From positions 372,001 to 436,000 of the forward strand of contig NZ_CP150900.1 in NCBI RefSeq assembly GCF_038050405.1: a stretch of 64,000 bases of DNA. Reading direction: 5' to 3'. The position numbers and the translations under genes are program-made. The stretch is from Paraburkholderia sp. IMGN_8. Its GTDB lineage: Bacteria; Pseudomonadota; Gammaproteobacteria; Burkholderiales; Burkholderiaceae. Below, in pieces: positions 8,270 to 17,567 of this stretch (its first letter is position 1; every line of letters starts with the position of its first letter). The notes below the pieces were generated by a model, which was not told the DNA's origin, ran no database searches, and worked only from the letters and a program-made list of their open reading frames with translations.

Positions 8270-8911
8270 TCAGTTGGCCTGGGAAGTTTGAATGGTCTGC
8301 ATCGGCTGCGGACCGAGGGCGGTCTGATCGACCACCATCCGGTCGATCAAACCGTTGAGTTTGGTCGACGCGCTGGAGAAGCGATCGGCGTTGAGGCCGC
8401 CGGTCTGGTAACGCGCGGTGACCAGAATACGGCCGTGCTGGAGCAGCGTCAGATCGATGATCGACAGGTACTGAACCGATTCGTCGCTGAACGAGCGGCG
8501 GCCGTAATCGATCGCGGCGTTATAGACGAGCCGCGCCTCGCAACCGGCCGGCGAGGTGCCCGGATTGTAGACATCCGAACGAATGCCGCGACGCTCGAGC
8601 GCATGTTGCAGCGCCGGCACAAAATCACCGACCGACACCGCCTGATTCACCTCGATGCAAACACTACGCACGGCGGCTGGCCGGCCGTTGACGAAGGTCG
8701 GCGACGAATAGTTCGCCGCGATCGCGTAGCCCGCCTGAATCACCGAACCGGTGGCGTCGGCCGCCGAGATCAGCGTCCATGCGCAGCCGTTCAGGCCGAG
8801 CGCCATGATAGCGGATGCGGCAAGCCTGGCACCGGGCCGCCGCAACATGACCCACCCAGCCAGTGAGGCACGCGTTACAGCGAAAGCGCGCGAGCTCGGC
8901 GTGAAGGTCAT
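8270..8911 (-). CDS. Putative lipoprotein of unknown function
   Basis: From ATG 8911 this is a 213-residue protein with a long basic/hydrophobic leader ending in a lipobox-like LNGC (Cys43), then a soluble domain (VRSVCIEVNQAV, LQHALERRGI, YNAAIDYG, LSIIDLTLLQHGRILVTARY). The alternating short strands suggest a compact alpha/beta envelope protein. I do not recognise a family with confidence. An upstream ATG in frame (ML at residue 22) could be the true start and would give a more normal signal length. Confidence 0.7.
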   Translation of the reverse strand: MTFTPSSRAFAVTRASLAGWVMLRRPGARLAASAIMALGLNGCAWTLISAADATGSVIQAGYAIAANYSSPTFVNGRPAAVRSVCIEVNQAVSVGDFVPALQHALERRGIRSDVYNPGTSPAGCEARLVYNAAIDYGRRSFSDESVQYLSIIDLTLLQHGRILVTARYQTGGLNADRFSSASTKLNGLIDRMVVDQTALGPQPMQTIQTSQAN

Positions 8912-8970
8912 GGTGCGGGGTGCCTCGCGACTGTGAACAGGGCGATGGATAACGGCGATCAAGCTCACGC

Positions 8971-9432
8971 TCAGCGCGTGATGCGCAGGCGCAATTCGTT
9001 TTGCCCTTGCACGCTCGCAGTAACGTTGACGCGCCGCTCGGCGGTGGTCACGATGAAATGCTGTCGCGTCGGCGTGTTGACGTCGTGCACGACGTTCGGA
9101 AAGCATGCCGCGATATCGGCGCCGATTTCTTCGAGTGGATCGTTCACGACGCCGTCGGCTTGCCAATGTGCGCGCCAGTGGCAATCGTACGAGTGGCTGT
9201 TCGCACGGCAATCGTCCGCGTCCGGCAACCCCGGCAGTTGCGTGGCAGGTTGTGCGCGCAGTTGCTTGAAGTCGGGTGCTTCGACGATGTGTTTGAGCGC
9301 GGGGCAAACGTCTGCCGGCTCGTTGGGCTGGGTGGCTTGCGCAGCGTATGCGGTGCTCGAGAGCAGCAGTGCTGCGCCGAGAGCAAGCGCGAGGCGCTGG
9401 GTCAAAGGATGGGAGCGGCGATCGAATGACAT
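8971..9432 (-). CDS. Secreted hypothetical protein with four cysteines
   Basis: From ATG 9432 the 153-residue product has a Sec signal peptide (basic start, LALALGAALLLSS, cleavage near TAYA). The mature domain holds Cys in DVCPAL, DDCRANS, YDCHWRAHW and AACFPNV, likely forming two disulfides. The sequence ends in a beta-rich segment. I know no function for it. It lies 59 bases upstream of the lipoprotein gene on the same strand and could be co-transcribed with it. Confidence 0.7.
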   Translation of the reverse strand: MSFDRRSHPLTQRLALALGAALLLSSTAYAAQATQPNEPADVCPALKHIVEAPDFKQLRAQPATQLPGLPDADDCRANSHSYDCHWRAHWQADGVVNDPLEEIGADIAACFPNVVHDVNTPTRQHFIVTTAERRVNVTASVQGQNELRLRITR

Positions 9433-9597
9433 GTGCGAAGGGTCCAGTAGCGGTGATGGCGTGGCGGGCCGGACGTGGTATGGCCCGCACGACAATCGTC
9501 GCTGCTGCAGGGCATTTTCAAAGCGGGGAACAGCTTGCCCGCTTCGCAAATGCTTTCTAACTCTTTTCGCGTGTTTCCGGATCTTGCGGCGTGTCGC

Positions 9598-9963
9598 TCA
9601 GCCGAGCGTGAGGCCGCCGTCCACGTGGATCGCCTGGCCGGTGATGTGACGCGCTTCGTCCGACAACAGAAACGCGACCAGTGCGGCGATGTCCGCGGGT
9701 TCGGCGACATGGCCGAGCGGTGTCGCTTCGGTGGCGCGGGTCCACGCCGATGCATTATCGGCACTTGGCCCGCGATCTTTACGGGTGTAGCCGGGCGCCA
9801 CGCAATTGACCGTCACGCCATGCGGCGCGCCTCGTCATCGGCGCCGCGTGCGTGCAACATCAAACGCCGTGCGCGGCGCGGCGATGCGCCGGGCCAGCGC
9901 AGCGCCGATGCCGGAGCCCGCGCCGGTGATCAGCACCGCGCGCTCGAGTTCAGCGCCGCTCAT
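9598..9963 (-). pseudogene. Decayed short-chain dehydrogenase/reductase gene
   Basis: An SDR gene starts at ATG 9963 (overlapping the end of the ABC transporter gene by 4 bases). It shows the cofactor fold ITGAGSGIGAALARRIA, then goes out of frame near 9867, where removing one T restores LMLHARGADDEARRMA. After that most of the enzyme, including the catalytic Ser-Tyr-Lys region, is absent. The C-terminal SDR segment VNCVAPGYT and ITGQAIHVDGGLTLG resumes in a further frame (9598-9816). Only about 366 of an expected ~740 bases remain, so it combines a frameshift with a large internal deletion. Confidence 0.85.
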
Positions 9964-11711
9964 GCCGCGACCGGTTCGTCCAAGCGTTCGACGTCGAGCG
10001 TTTCCGCGTGGAACGCCGCCAGCGATTCGCGATGCGCGACGCTGACGATCGCCGCCTTCGGCAGCCGTTCGGTGAACAGGTGGTAAAGGCGCGCTTCGTT
10101 TTCTGCATCGAGCGCGCTGGTCGCTTCGTCGAGGAACAGGTAGTCGGGCTTGTGCAGCAGTACACGGGCGCCGGCGAGGCGTTGTTGTTCGCCTGGCGAG
10201 AGAATCCGCGTCCAGTGTCCCGATTCCTGCAACCGGTCCGCGTACTCCGACAGATGGCAGACGCGCAGCGCTTCGCGGCATTCGTCGTCGGTATAGGTAG
10301 CGGCGGGGGACGGGTAGGTGAGCGCCGCTTTCAGCGTGCCGATCGGCATGTAGCTGACCTGCGGGATGAACATCATGCGCGCGTTGACAGGCGCGTCGAT
10401 CGACCCGTCGCCGAATGGCCAGAGCCCGGCGAGCGCGCGCATCAGTGTGCTCTTGCCCGAGCCGGACGGCCCGCGCACCAGCCAGCGCGAGCCCGGCTGA
10501 ATCGCGACATCGCGGATGCGCGACAGCGGGTTGCCGTTCGGCAGCGCGAGCTTGAGGCCGTCGGTGGAAAGCTTGTCGTCGTCGACGAAATGCAGGTTGA
10601 TGCCGCCATGCGCGGTAGCCGGCGACACTGATTCCTTCAGACGCGGCGCATGCACGACGCGCTTGAATTCACGCAGCCGGTTCACGGTAGCGCGCCATTC
10701 CACCAAGCTGGTGTAACTGTTGATGAACCACGAAAACGAATCGCTGACGGTGCCGAATGCGCTCGAAATCTGCATCAGCACGCCGAACGTGAAGGCGCCC
10801 GCGAAGTAGCGCGGCGCGGCGACTACCAGCGGAAAGATGATCGCGATCTGACCATAGAAAGCCGACACAAAGGTGAGCCGCTTGGTGTACTTCATCACCT
10901 GCCACCAGTTGTCGCGAATGCGGCCGAACAGCGTGTGCGTGTTCGTCTTCTCGGTTTCCATGCCGTTGTAGAAGGCGATCTGTTCGGCGTTCTCGCGCAG
11001 ACGAATCAGGCCGAAACGGAAATCCGCCTCGACTTTCTGTGCCTGGTAATTGATCGGCACGAGCGGATGGCCGACTTTCTGGATGATCAGCGAACCGACC
11101 ACCGCGTAGAGCGCAGCGGCCCACACCATGTAGCCGGGAATCTGCACCGGCATGCCGCCGAGCGAGACGGTCAGCGCGCCGGCGAGCGACCACAGGATCG
11201 TGATGAACGACACCAGCGTGACGACCGTTGACAGCAGATCGAGCGTCAACGACAGCGTGGTGGTGGCGAACGATTGCAGGTCGTCGCTGATCCGCTGGTC
11301 GGGGTTGTCGGCGAGCCGGTCGCGTTCGATCCGGTAGAAGGCGCTGTCATGCAGCCATTCGTTCAGATAGCGCGTGGTCAGCCACTGACGCCAGCGGAAG
11401 CCGAGCATCTGCCGCAGATAGCGGCCGTACACCGCGAGGATGATGAAGGCGAACGCGAGCCCCGAGAACACCATCAACAGGTGCGGGAAATCGTGCACGT
11501 TCTTGGTTTGCAGCGCGTTGTAGAAGTCGGCGCTCCAACGGTTCAGGCGCACGTTAATCCACACGACGAGCAGATTCATCACGATGATCGCGACGAGCAA
11601 GCCCCACGCCGTTTTTCGTTCTTCGGAGACCCAGTAAGGTTTGATCAGGCTCCAGGCGGAGACTTTGTCGTCCGGCGGCAGCACGGGGCGGGCAGAGCTA
11701 TTCGGTGTCAT
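9960..11711 (-). CDS. SbmA/BacA-YddA-type ABC transporter (fused permease and ATPase)
   Basis: 583 residues from ATG 11711, chosen because AGGA lies 8 bases upstream. The N-terminal half is a membrane domain with about six helices (LLVAIIVMNLLVVWINVRL near the start) and the SbmA/BacA-like stretch NPDQRISDDLQ. The C-terminal half is an ATPase with Walker A GPSGSGKST, a signature-like LSPGEQQRLAGARVLL and Walker B YLFLDEATSALD. The family moves peptides or cobalamin-like compounds across the inner membrane; the substrate here is unknown. The downstream SDR remnant was once coupled to it. Confidence 0.9.
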   Translation of the reverse strand: MTPNSSARPVLPPDDKVSAWSLIKPYWVSEERKTAWGLLVAIIVMNLLVVWINVRLNRWSADFYNALQTKNVHDFPHLLMVFSGLAFAFIILAVYGRYLRQMLGFRWRQWLTTRYLNEWLHDSAFYRIERDRLADNPDQRISDDLQSFATTTLSLTLDLLSTVVTLVSFITILWSLAGALTVSLGGMPVQIPGYMVWAAALYAVVGSLIIQKVGHPLVPINYQAQKVEADFRFGLIRLRENAEQIAFYNGMETEKTNTHTLFGRIRDNWWQVMKYTKRLTFVSAFYGQIAIIFPLVVAAPRYFAGAFTFGVLMQISSAFGTVSDSFSWFINSYTSLVEWRATVNRLREFKRVVHAPRLKESVSPATAHGGINLHFVDDDKLSTDGLKLALPNGNPLSRIRDVAIQPGSRWLVRGPSGSGKSTLMRALAGLWPFGDGSIDAPVNARMMFIPQVSYMPIGTLKAALTYPSPAATYTDDECREALRVCHLSEYADRLQESGHWTRILSPGEQQRLAGARVLLHKPDYLFLDEATSALDAENEARLYHLFTERLPKAAIVSVAHRESLAAFHAETLDVERLDEPVAA

Positions 11712-12082
11712 GAGCATCCTGATGTAGTGCTGGCCCATCAAGGGCTGACCCATTGGGGGCCGCCCCACGGCGGGTTTGCGGTGCATGCCCGGGCGTCGTG
11801 CTCGACGAACGCACGCCCGTGTGAGCGTCCGATTCTGGCGCGACCCCCTTAAGCGAAAATTAATTTCCGCCTGCAGGACTCGCCCGGGTGCCGGCGTCGC
11901 GCGGGCGGCGAAGCGTGCCGCCGACGCCAGGCTCCTGCGGCATCCGGTCTCGGCATTGTGCCAGAGCGGCGCGCGCGGCCATATTGATGAATCGATAGAT
12001 GGTGCCGGATCAACTGTAGACCACCGCGCGAGCCGCTGGTTTGCGGGCGTCGCGCCTTTTATGGTCTAATGGCCTTCGACGA
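11712..12082. other. Intergenic region between ABC transporter and thiamine operon
   Basis: This region holds the leader of the minus-strand ABC gene and the promoter of the plus-strand thi operon. A TCTAAT at 12065-12070 could be the -10 box just before the riboswitch, with no good -35 at normal spacing. I see nothing else. Confidence 0.4.
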
Positions 12083-12188
12083 AACAGGGGTGCTTCGCAC
12101 ACCGGCAGCGTGGATGTCCACGCAGCGGCAGCGAGGCTGAGAGAGACCCTTTGCACCCGATCCGGGTAATACCGGCGCGGGAAGTTTC
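12083..12188 (+). promoter_or_regulatory. TPP riboswitch (thi box)
   Basis: The conserved blocks of the thiamine pyrophosphate aptamer are present in order: ACAGGGGTGC, a variable stem, GAGGCTGAGAGAGACCCTTTG and CACCCGATCCGGGTAATACC followed by GGCG. It precedes thiO-S-G-E, so binding of TPP should switch the operon off. No U-run terminator follows. The downstream stem at about 12225-12262 (GCGTCC..GGACGC) leaves translational control as the more likely mechanism. Confidence 0.93.
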
Positions 12189-12316
12189 CGGAAGCAGCCA
12201 GTCTTCCATTCCCCGCCGGGCGGCGTCCGTCTTTTGGACGCGCGTGTTGCCCGGCCGGCCTTACCCGCCGGTTTCGTCCTGGGTACGTGCGCTTGTTGCC
12301 GTACGGAAAGGACTCG

Positions 12317-12427
12317 ATGACCGCCTATTCTTCAGACATGAGTTTTGCTCTTCGCCACGCTGCTGTCGGCGTGCCGCGCTGCTTTGGCTTGGCTTGCCGT
12401 TGCGGTGATCGGGAGTGTGCACGATGA
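12317..12427 (+). CDS. Possible 36-codon leader ORF overlapping thiO
   Basis: A GAAAGGAC Shine-Dalgarno-like sequence precedes ATG 12317. The 36-codon frame (MTAYSSDMSF..., ending RECAR) stops at TGA 12425-12427, sharing 4 bases with the thiO start. Third codon positions are not GC-biased, unlike real genes here, so the peptide itself is probably unconserved. The layout could couple thiO translation to the riboswitch. Confidence 0.35.
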   Translation: MTAYSSDMSFALRHAAVGVPRCFGLACRCGDRECAR

Positions 12428-13554
12428 ACCGTCCTGCTCAACCCGATTTCGCGGTGCTCGGCGGCGGCCTGTGCGGACGCCTCGTCGCGTGGCGTCTTGC
12501 TGGGCAAGGGTATCGCGTGGCGCTCTATGAGCGTGGCGACGCTGCCGGTTCGCAAGCCGCCGCGTGGGTCGCCGCGGCGATGCTGGCGCCGCTTGCCGAA
12601 GCCGCCAGCGCCGAGTTGCTGATTACGCGGCTGGGCGCGAGCTCGCTCGAAAGCTGGCCGCGTGTGCTGGCCGAATTGCCCGAACCGGTGTTTTTCCAGC
12701 GCAACGGCACGCTGGTCGTATGGCATCACGCCGACCGCACCGAAGCGCCGCTGTTCGAACGCCGGGTGCGCTCGAACGCGCCTGCCGAACTGCTCGATGG
12801 CGGCTTTGTGACGCTCGCCGGCGCGCAGGTCGGCGCCGCCGAACCCGCGTTGGCGGGCCGCTTCAATCAGGGCTGGCTGCTGCCGCGCGAAGGGCAACTG
12901 GATAACCGCCAGGTATTGTCCGCGCTGGCCGCGGGTCTTGCCGAGCGCGGCGTCGAAACGCATTGGAACACGGCTGTCGACGATCATGCGTTGCCGCCCG
13001 CGCGCGTCACGATCGATTGTCGCGGTCTCGGCGCGAAGGCGGTTCTGCCCACATTGCGCGGCATTCGCGGTGAAGTCGCGCGCGTGCATGCGCCCGGTAT
13101 CAACCTGACGCGGCCGGTGCGCCTGTTGCATCCGCGCTATCCGCTCTATATCGCGCCGAAGCAGGACGATCTCTACGTGATCGGCGCAACCGAGGTGGAA
13201 GGCGAGGACATGTCGCCGGTCAGCGTGCGCTCGGCGCTCGAACTGCTGAGCGCGGCATTTTCCGTGCATCCCGGTTTCGGCGAGGCACGCATCCTCGAAC
13301 TGAATTCGCAGTGCCGCCCGACTTTGCCGGACCACCGTCCGGCGTTGCTGTGGGACGGCGCGCAGACCTTGCGCGTGAACGGCCTGTACCGGCACGGCTA
13401 CATGATCGTGCCCGAAGTCGCCGACGAAGCCGTGCGCTTCGCCGCGGCGCTGCTCGACGGCCGCATCGGCGATGCCGACGCGTTTGCGGACTGGCAACGC
13501 GACGCGCGCTGGAGCGAGCTGTTTCAACTGGATTCCACGCGGGAGCCGGCATGA
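12424..13554 (+). CDS. thiO: Glycine oxidase-like FAD enzyme of thiamine synthesis
   Basis: A 376-residue DAO-family flavoprotein. The N-terminal FAD-binding GGGLCGRLVAWRL (GxGxxG type), VALYERGD and the C-terminal GLYRHGYMIVP are typical of ThiO. It would oxidise glycine to the dehydroglycine needed for the thiazole ring, in place of ThiH. It is first in the thiO-S-G-E operon below the TPP riboswitch. The start at ATG 12424 overlaps the leader ORF; an upstream ATG at 12415 is less likely. Confidence 0.9.
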   Translation: MNRPAQPDFAVLGGGLCGRLVAWRLAGQGYRVALYERGDAAGSQAAAWVAAAMLAPLAEAASAELLITRLGASSLESWPRVLAELPEPVFFQRNGTLVVWHHADRTEAPLFERRVRSNAPAELLDGGFVTLAGAQVGAAEPALAGRFNQGWLLPREGQLDNRQVLSALAAGLAERGVETHWNTAVDDHALPPARVTIDCRGLGAKAVLPTLRGIRGEVARVHAPGINLTRPVRLLHPRYPLYIAPKQDDLYVIGATEVEGEDMSPVSVRSALELLSAAFSVHPGFGEARILELNSQCRPTLPDHRPALLWDGAQTLRVNGLYRHGYMIVPEVADEAVRFAAALLDGRIGDADAFADWQRDARWSELFQLDSTREPA

Positions 13555-13626
13555 GCGCTGCGGTTTTTAATGCACGCATTGCACGCTGCGCCGCTACCGC
13601 CATCGATTGAACCGTATTCGAACACC

Positions 13627-13824
13627 ATGGACATTCATATCAACCAGAAGCCGTTGTCGCTGCCCGAAGGCGCGACAGTCGCCGATGCGCTCGCCGCGTT
13701 CGGCGCGCGTCCGCCGTTCGCGGTCGCGCTAAACGGCGATTTCGTCGCGCGCTCCCAGCATGCGGCGCGCGCGCTGCAGCCGGGCGACAAGCTCGATGTC
13801 GTGCAACCCGTGGCCGGCGGCTGA
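13627..13824 (+). CDS. thiS: Sulfur carrier protein ThiS
   Basis: A 65-residue ubiquitin-like protein ending in the essential Gly-Gly (PVAGG) that is adenylated and thiocarboxylated to deliver sulfur to the thiazole. Family features include VALNGDFV and the [10 protein letters not shown] strand before the tail. Start ATG 13627; the frame extends upstream but the family length fits this start. It sits between thiO and thiG. Confidence 0.93.
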   Translation: MDIHINQKPLSLPEGATVADALAAFGARPPFAVALNGDFVARSQHAARALQPGDKLDVVQPVAGG

Positions 13825-13874
13825 GCCTCGTCGAGGCCCGACTGAACCGCCACGCATTGCCGGAGACAAGGATT

Positions 13875-14696
13875 ATGCAAATGATTTCCCCCCGACCCGC
13901 CGACGCGCTCACGCTGTACGGCGAAACCTTCGCCAGCCGCGTGCTGCTCGGCACGTCACGCTATCCGTCGCTGCAATCGCTGTCCGATTCGATCGACGCC
14001 GCGCGGCCCGGCATGGTTACCGTCGCGCTGCGCCGGCAGATGAACGAAGGTGGCGCCGAAGCCGGCTTCTTCGATCTGCTCAAACGCCACGGCGTGCCGC
14101 TGCTGCCGAACACGGCCGGCTGCCTGACCGTGGGCGAGGCGGTGACGACCGCGCACATGGCGCGTGAGATTTTCGAAACCGAGTGGATCAAGCTCGAACT
14201 GATCGGCGACGACTACACGTTGCAGCCCGATCCGGTCGGCCTGATCGAAGCGGCCGCGCAGCTGATCAAGGACGGCTTCAAGGTCCTGCCGTATTGCACC
14301 GAAGATCTGGTGATCGGCCGCCGTCTGCTGGATGCGGGCTGCGAAGCGCTGATGCCATGGGGCGCGCCGATCGGCACCGGCAAGGGCGTGATCAATCCGT
14401 ACGGCCTGCGGGTGTTGCGCGAGCGGCTGCCCGATGTGCCGCTGATCGTCGACGCAGGCCTCGGCGTGCCGTCGCACGCGGCGCAAGTGATGGAGTGGGG
14501 CTTCGATGGCGTGCTGCTGAACACCGCGGTATCGCAGGCGACGCATCCCGACGCCATGGCGCGCGCCTTCGCGCTGGGCGTCGAGGCGGGCCGCCAGGCC
14601 TTTCTGGCGGGACCGATGGCCGAGCGCGAAAGCGCGCATGCGAGCACGCCGGTGGTCGGCATGCCGTTCTGGCATCAAGACGGGAGCGCCGCATGA
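13875..14696 (+). CDS. thiG: Thiazole synthase
   Basis: A 273-residue TIM barrel that condenses DXP, dehydroglycine and ThiS thiocarboxylate into the thiazole phosphate. Diagnostic segments are [30 protein letters not shown], the [11 protein letters not shown] strand, GAPIGTGKG and [12 protein letters not shown]. Start ATG 13875 has AAGGA 6 bases upstream (a GTG-like longer start at 13857 does not). Its stop overlaps the thiE start by 4 bases. Confidence 0.95.
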   Translation: MQMISPRPADALTLYGETFASRVLLGTSRYPSLQSLSDSIDAARPGMVTVALRRQMNEGGAEAGFFDLLKRHGVPLLPNTAGCLTVGEAVTTAHMAREIFETEWIKLELIGDDYTLQPDPVGLIEAAAQLIKDGFKVLPYCTEDLVIGRRLLDAGCEALMPWGAPIGTGKGVINPYGLRVLRERLPDVPLIVDAGLGVPSHAAQVMEWGFDGVLLNTAVSQATHPDAMARAFALGVEAGRQAFLAGPMAERESAHASTPVVGMPFWHQDGSAA

Positions 14697-15796
14697 CGCA
14701 GACTTTGCTTTTGAAGGATCGCGACGTCTTCTGGCCGCCCGCCGACGAACTCACCGAAGCCGCCGAACGCATCCGCGCCCGTCTGGGCGACTGGCCGCCG
14801 ACGCACGCGCCGTGGCGCATTTGCCTGACCGCGCCGGACGAGCCGAACGGCGGCGACCTGATCATCGTCGCCGACACGCAGCAGCATGGCGAGCAGGTGG
14901 CGCGCTGGCTGGTGCAGGGCGCGGGCGTGATTGAAGCCGCGGAGAACCGCGCGGCACTGCATCTGGGTGGCGAAAAATACCGTCTGGAGGGCCACCTGGC
15001 GGAAGACTGGATCGCCGCGCTGGCGGCGTTTCTGGACTGCGGTTTCGATCCGCACGACGCGCTGGTGCTGGCGCTGGCCTGGCGCGACGGCGACGAAACC
15101 CGTGCGGACGACGCATTTCCGGCCGACCTCGGGCGTTTCCCGCGTATCGCCGGTTTGCCGGACGCGCCGGCGCAAGCGTTCGCGCGTTGCCCGGACCGGC
15201 TGGGTCTGTATCCGGTGCTGCCGACCGCGGATTGGGTCGAGCGCGTGGTGGGCTTCGGCGTGAAAACCATTCAGTTGCGCCGCAAATCGGCCGAACCCGT
15301 CGATGAACTGAAGCGCGAAATCGCCCGTTGCGTCGCCGCCGGCCGCGAGCACGACGCCCAGGTTTTCATCAACGATCACTGGCAAGCCGCGTTGGAAGCG
15401 GGCGCATACGGCGTCCACCTCGGCCAGGAAGATGTCCATACCGCCGACTTGCCGGCGCTTGCCGCGGCGGGTGTCCGGCTCGGTTTGTCGACTCACGGTT
15501 TCTACGAGATTCTGACCGCGCTGCATTTCCGGCCAAGCTATATTGCACTGGGCGCGGTGTTCCCCACCACCACCAAAGTCATGCCCACGGCGCCGCAGGG
15601 CCTGAGACGCCTCGCGCGTTACGTGCGGCTGCTCGACGACGTCGTGCCGCTCGTGGCGATCGGCGGAATCGACCTGCAGGTGTTGCCGGACGTGCTGGCG
15701 ACCGGCGTGGGTTGCGCAGCGGTGGTGCGGGCGGTGACGGAAGCGGCCGATCCGGCTGCCGCCGTTTCTGCGTTGCAACACGCGTTTACGCAATAA
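14693..15796 (+). CDS. thiE: Thiamine-phosphate synthase with N-terminal extension
   Basis: 367 residues, much longer than the ~210 of a minimal ThiE. The C-terminal part (from about residue 165) is a normal ThiE barrel: [51 protein letters not shown] and VAIGGID. It joins HMP-PP to thiazole phosphate. The first ~160 residues ([20 protein letters not shown]..., then [20 protein letters not shown]) match nothing I recognise and form a separate domain. I recall longer ThiE forms in related genomes. Confidence 0.92.
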   Translation: MTQTLLLKDRDVFWPPADELTEAAERIRARLGDWPPTHAPWRICLTAPDEPNGGDLIIVADTQQHGEQVARWLVQGAGVIEAAENRAALHLGGEKYRLEGHLAEDWIAALAAFLDCGFDPHDALVLALAWRDGDETRADDAFPADLGRFPRIAGLPDAPAQAFARCPDRLGLYPVLPTADWVERVVGFGVKTIQLRRKSAEPVDELKREIARCVAAGREHDAQVFINDHWQAALEAGAYGVHLGQEDVHTADLPALAAAGVRLGLSTHGFYEILTALHFRPSYIALGAVFPTTTKVMPTAPQGLRRLARYVRLLDDVVPLVAIGGIDLQVLPDVLATGVGCAAVVRAVTEAADPAAAVSALQHAFTQ

Positions 15797-15852
15797 TCGT
15801 CAACTTGAGTAAAGGGACAGGGCACCTCACGGCAACTTTCGCATGATGGCCC

Positions 15853-15858
15853 TATAAT
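15853..15858 (+). promoter_or_regulatory. Candidate -10 box for the mla operon
   Basis: A perfect TATAAT lies 32 bases before the GTG start of mlaF, in the 94-base gap after thiE. No good -35 box is seen at 16-18 bases upstream, so this is a moderate prediction. Confidence 0.45.
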
Positions 15859-15890
15859 TCGGCCTTCCGTGTAAAAGGACTGTCAGTTTC

Positions 15891-16712
15891 GTGTCTTCCT
15901 CCCCCGAGACCTTACTCGAGCTGCGCGACGTCGACTTCGGTTATGGCGACCGGCCCGTCCTGTCGAACCTGAATCTGCGCTTCAAGCGCGGCCAGGTCGT
16001 CGCAGTCATGGGCGGCTCGGGTTGCGGCAAAACCACGGTGCTGCGTCTGATCGGCGGTCTGGTGCGCGCACAGCGCGGCCAGATCCTGTTTCATGGCCAG
16101 GACGTCGGCCAGCAGACGCGTGAAGGCCTCTACGCGCTGCGCCGCAAGATGGGTATGCTGTTCCAGTTCGGCGCGCTGTTCACCGATATGTCGGTGTTCG
16201 AAAACGTCGCCTTCGCGCTGCGCGAGCACACCGATCTCCCCGAAGAACTGATCCGCGACCTCGTGTTGATGAAGCTCAACGCGGTCGGCCTGCGAGGCGC
16301 CCGCGATCTGCCGCCGTCCGAGATTTCCGGCGGCATGGCGCGGCGCGTGGCGCTGGCTCGCGCGATTGCCCTCGATCCCGAGCTGATGATGTACGACGAG
16401 CCGTTCGCCGGCCTCGATCCGATTTCGCTCGGCATCACCGCGAACCTGATTCGCGCGCTGAATCAGGCACTTGGCGCAACGTCGATCCTCGTCACGCACG
16501 ACGTGCCCGAATCGTTCGCGATCGCCGATTACGTGTATTTCCTCGCCAACGGCGGCGTTCACGCCGAAGGCACACCGGCCGAGCTGCGCGCGTCGACCGA
16601 TCCTACGGTGCGCCAGTTCATCGACGGCGCGCCGGACGGTCCGTTCAAATTCCACTATCCCAGCAAGACGCCGCTCGCGGCGGATTTCGGCATCGGCGGG
16701 GGGCAGTCATGA
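15891..16712 (+). CDS. mlaF: Phospholipid ABC transporter ATPase MlaF
   Basis: A 273-residue ATPase of the Mla system, which moves phospholipids between the membranes to keep outer-membrane asymmetry. It has Walker A GGSGCGKTT, Q-loop region MGMLFQFGALFTDMSVFENV, signature EISGGMARRVALARA, Walker B LMMYDEPFAGLDP and H-loop VTHDVPE. It starts with GTG 15891 and its end overlaps mlaE by 4 bases. It is the first gene of mlaFEDACB. Confidence 0.95.
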   Translation: MSSSPETLLELRDVDFGYGDRPVLSNLNLRFKRGQVVAVMGGSGCGKTTVLRLIGGLVRAQRGQILFHGQDVGQQTREGLYALRRKMGMLFQFGALFTDMSVFENVAFALREHTDLPEELIRDLVLMKLNAVGLRGARDLPPSEISGGMARRVALARAIALDPELMMYDEPFAGLDPISLGITANLIRALNQALGATSILVTHDVPESFAIADYVYFLANGGVHAEGTPAELRASTDPTVRQFIDGAPDGPFKFHYPSKTPLAADFGIGGGQS

Positions 16713-17476
16713 TCAGTACACTCGGTCGCTCGGTGCTCGACGGGTTGGGAATGGCCGGCTACGCCACGCGCTTCTTCTTCAGGCTGGTGCTCGAGTTTTT
16801 CCCATTGCTGCGCCGTCCGCGCCTTGTCACAAAGCAGATCCACTTCGTCGGCAATTATTCGCTGGTGATCATCGCGGTGTCGGGCCTGTTCGTCGGCTTT
16901 GTGCTCGGCTTGCAGGGCTATTACACGCTGAACCGCTACGGCTCCGAACAGGCGCTCGGGCTCCTGGTCGCACTCTCGCTGGTGCGCGAACTCGGGCCGG
17001 TGGTGACCGCGCTGCTGTTCGCGGGGCGCGCCGGTACGTCGCTGACGGCCGAAATCGGACTGATGAAGGCGGGCGAGCAACTGACCGCGATGGAAATGAT
17101 GGCGGTGGACCCGGTCAAGGTCGTGGTCGCGCCGCGCCTGTGGGCAGGCATTATTTCCATGCCGATTCTGGCCGCGATTTTCAGCGCCGTCGGCGTAGTA
17201 GGCGGTTATGTGGTTGGCGTGCTGCTGATCGGCGTCGATGCCGGCGCGTTCTGGTCGCAGATGCAAGGTGGCGTCGATGTCTGGCGCGACGTCGGCGCCG
17301 GGGTCGTCAAGAGCGTGGTGTTCGGCTTCGCGGTGACTTTCGTGGCGCTGTTTCAGGGCTACGAAGCCAAGCCGACGCCGGAGGGCGTGTCGCGCGCCAC
17401 GACCAAGACCGTCGTGTACGCGTCGCTTGCCGTACTCGGCCTCGATTTTCTGCTGACTGCACTGATGTTCAGTTAA
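16709..17476 (+). CDS. mlaE: Phospholipid ABC transporter permease MlaE
   Basis: A 255-residue inner-membrane permease with five or six hydrophobic helices. Family signatures are FVGFVLGLQGYYTLNRYG, LSLVRELGPVVTALLFAGRAGTSLTAEIG and the conserved EQLTAMEMMAVDPV loop. It pairs with MlaF and MlaD in the inner-membrane complex. Confidence 0.95.
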   Translation: MISTLGRSVLDGLGMAGYATRFFFRLVLEFFPLLRRPRLVTKQIHFVGNYSLVIIAVSGLFVGFVLGLQGYYTLNRYGSEQALGLLVALSLVRELGPVVTALLFAGRAGTSLTAEIGLMKAGEQLTAMEMMAVDPVKVVVAPRLWAGIISMPILAAIFSAVGVVGGYVVGVLLIGVDAGAFWSQMQGGVDVWRDVGAGVVKSVVFGFAVTFVALFQGYEAKPTPEGVSRATTKTVVYASLAVLGLDFLLTALMFS

Positions 17477-17567
17477 GACTGCGCCGCACGTTTCCCGTCG
17501 GCGGGCGCGTCACTGATCGCGCGCGGCGGGAGTACGGATGGCGAGGCGGATTCACTTTGGGATAACG

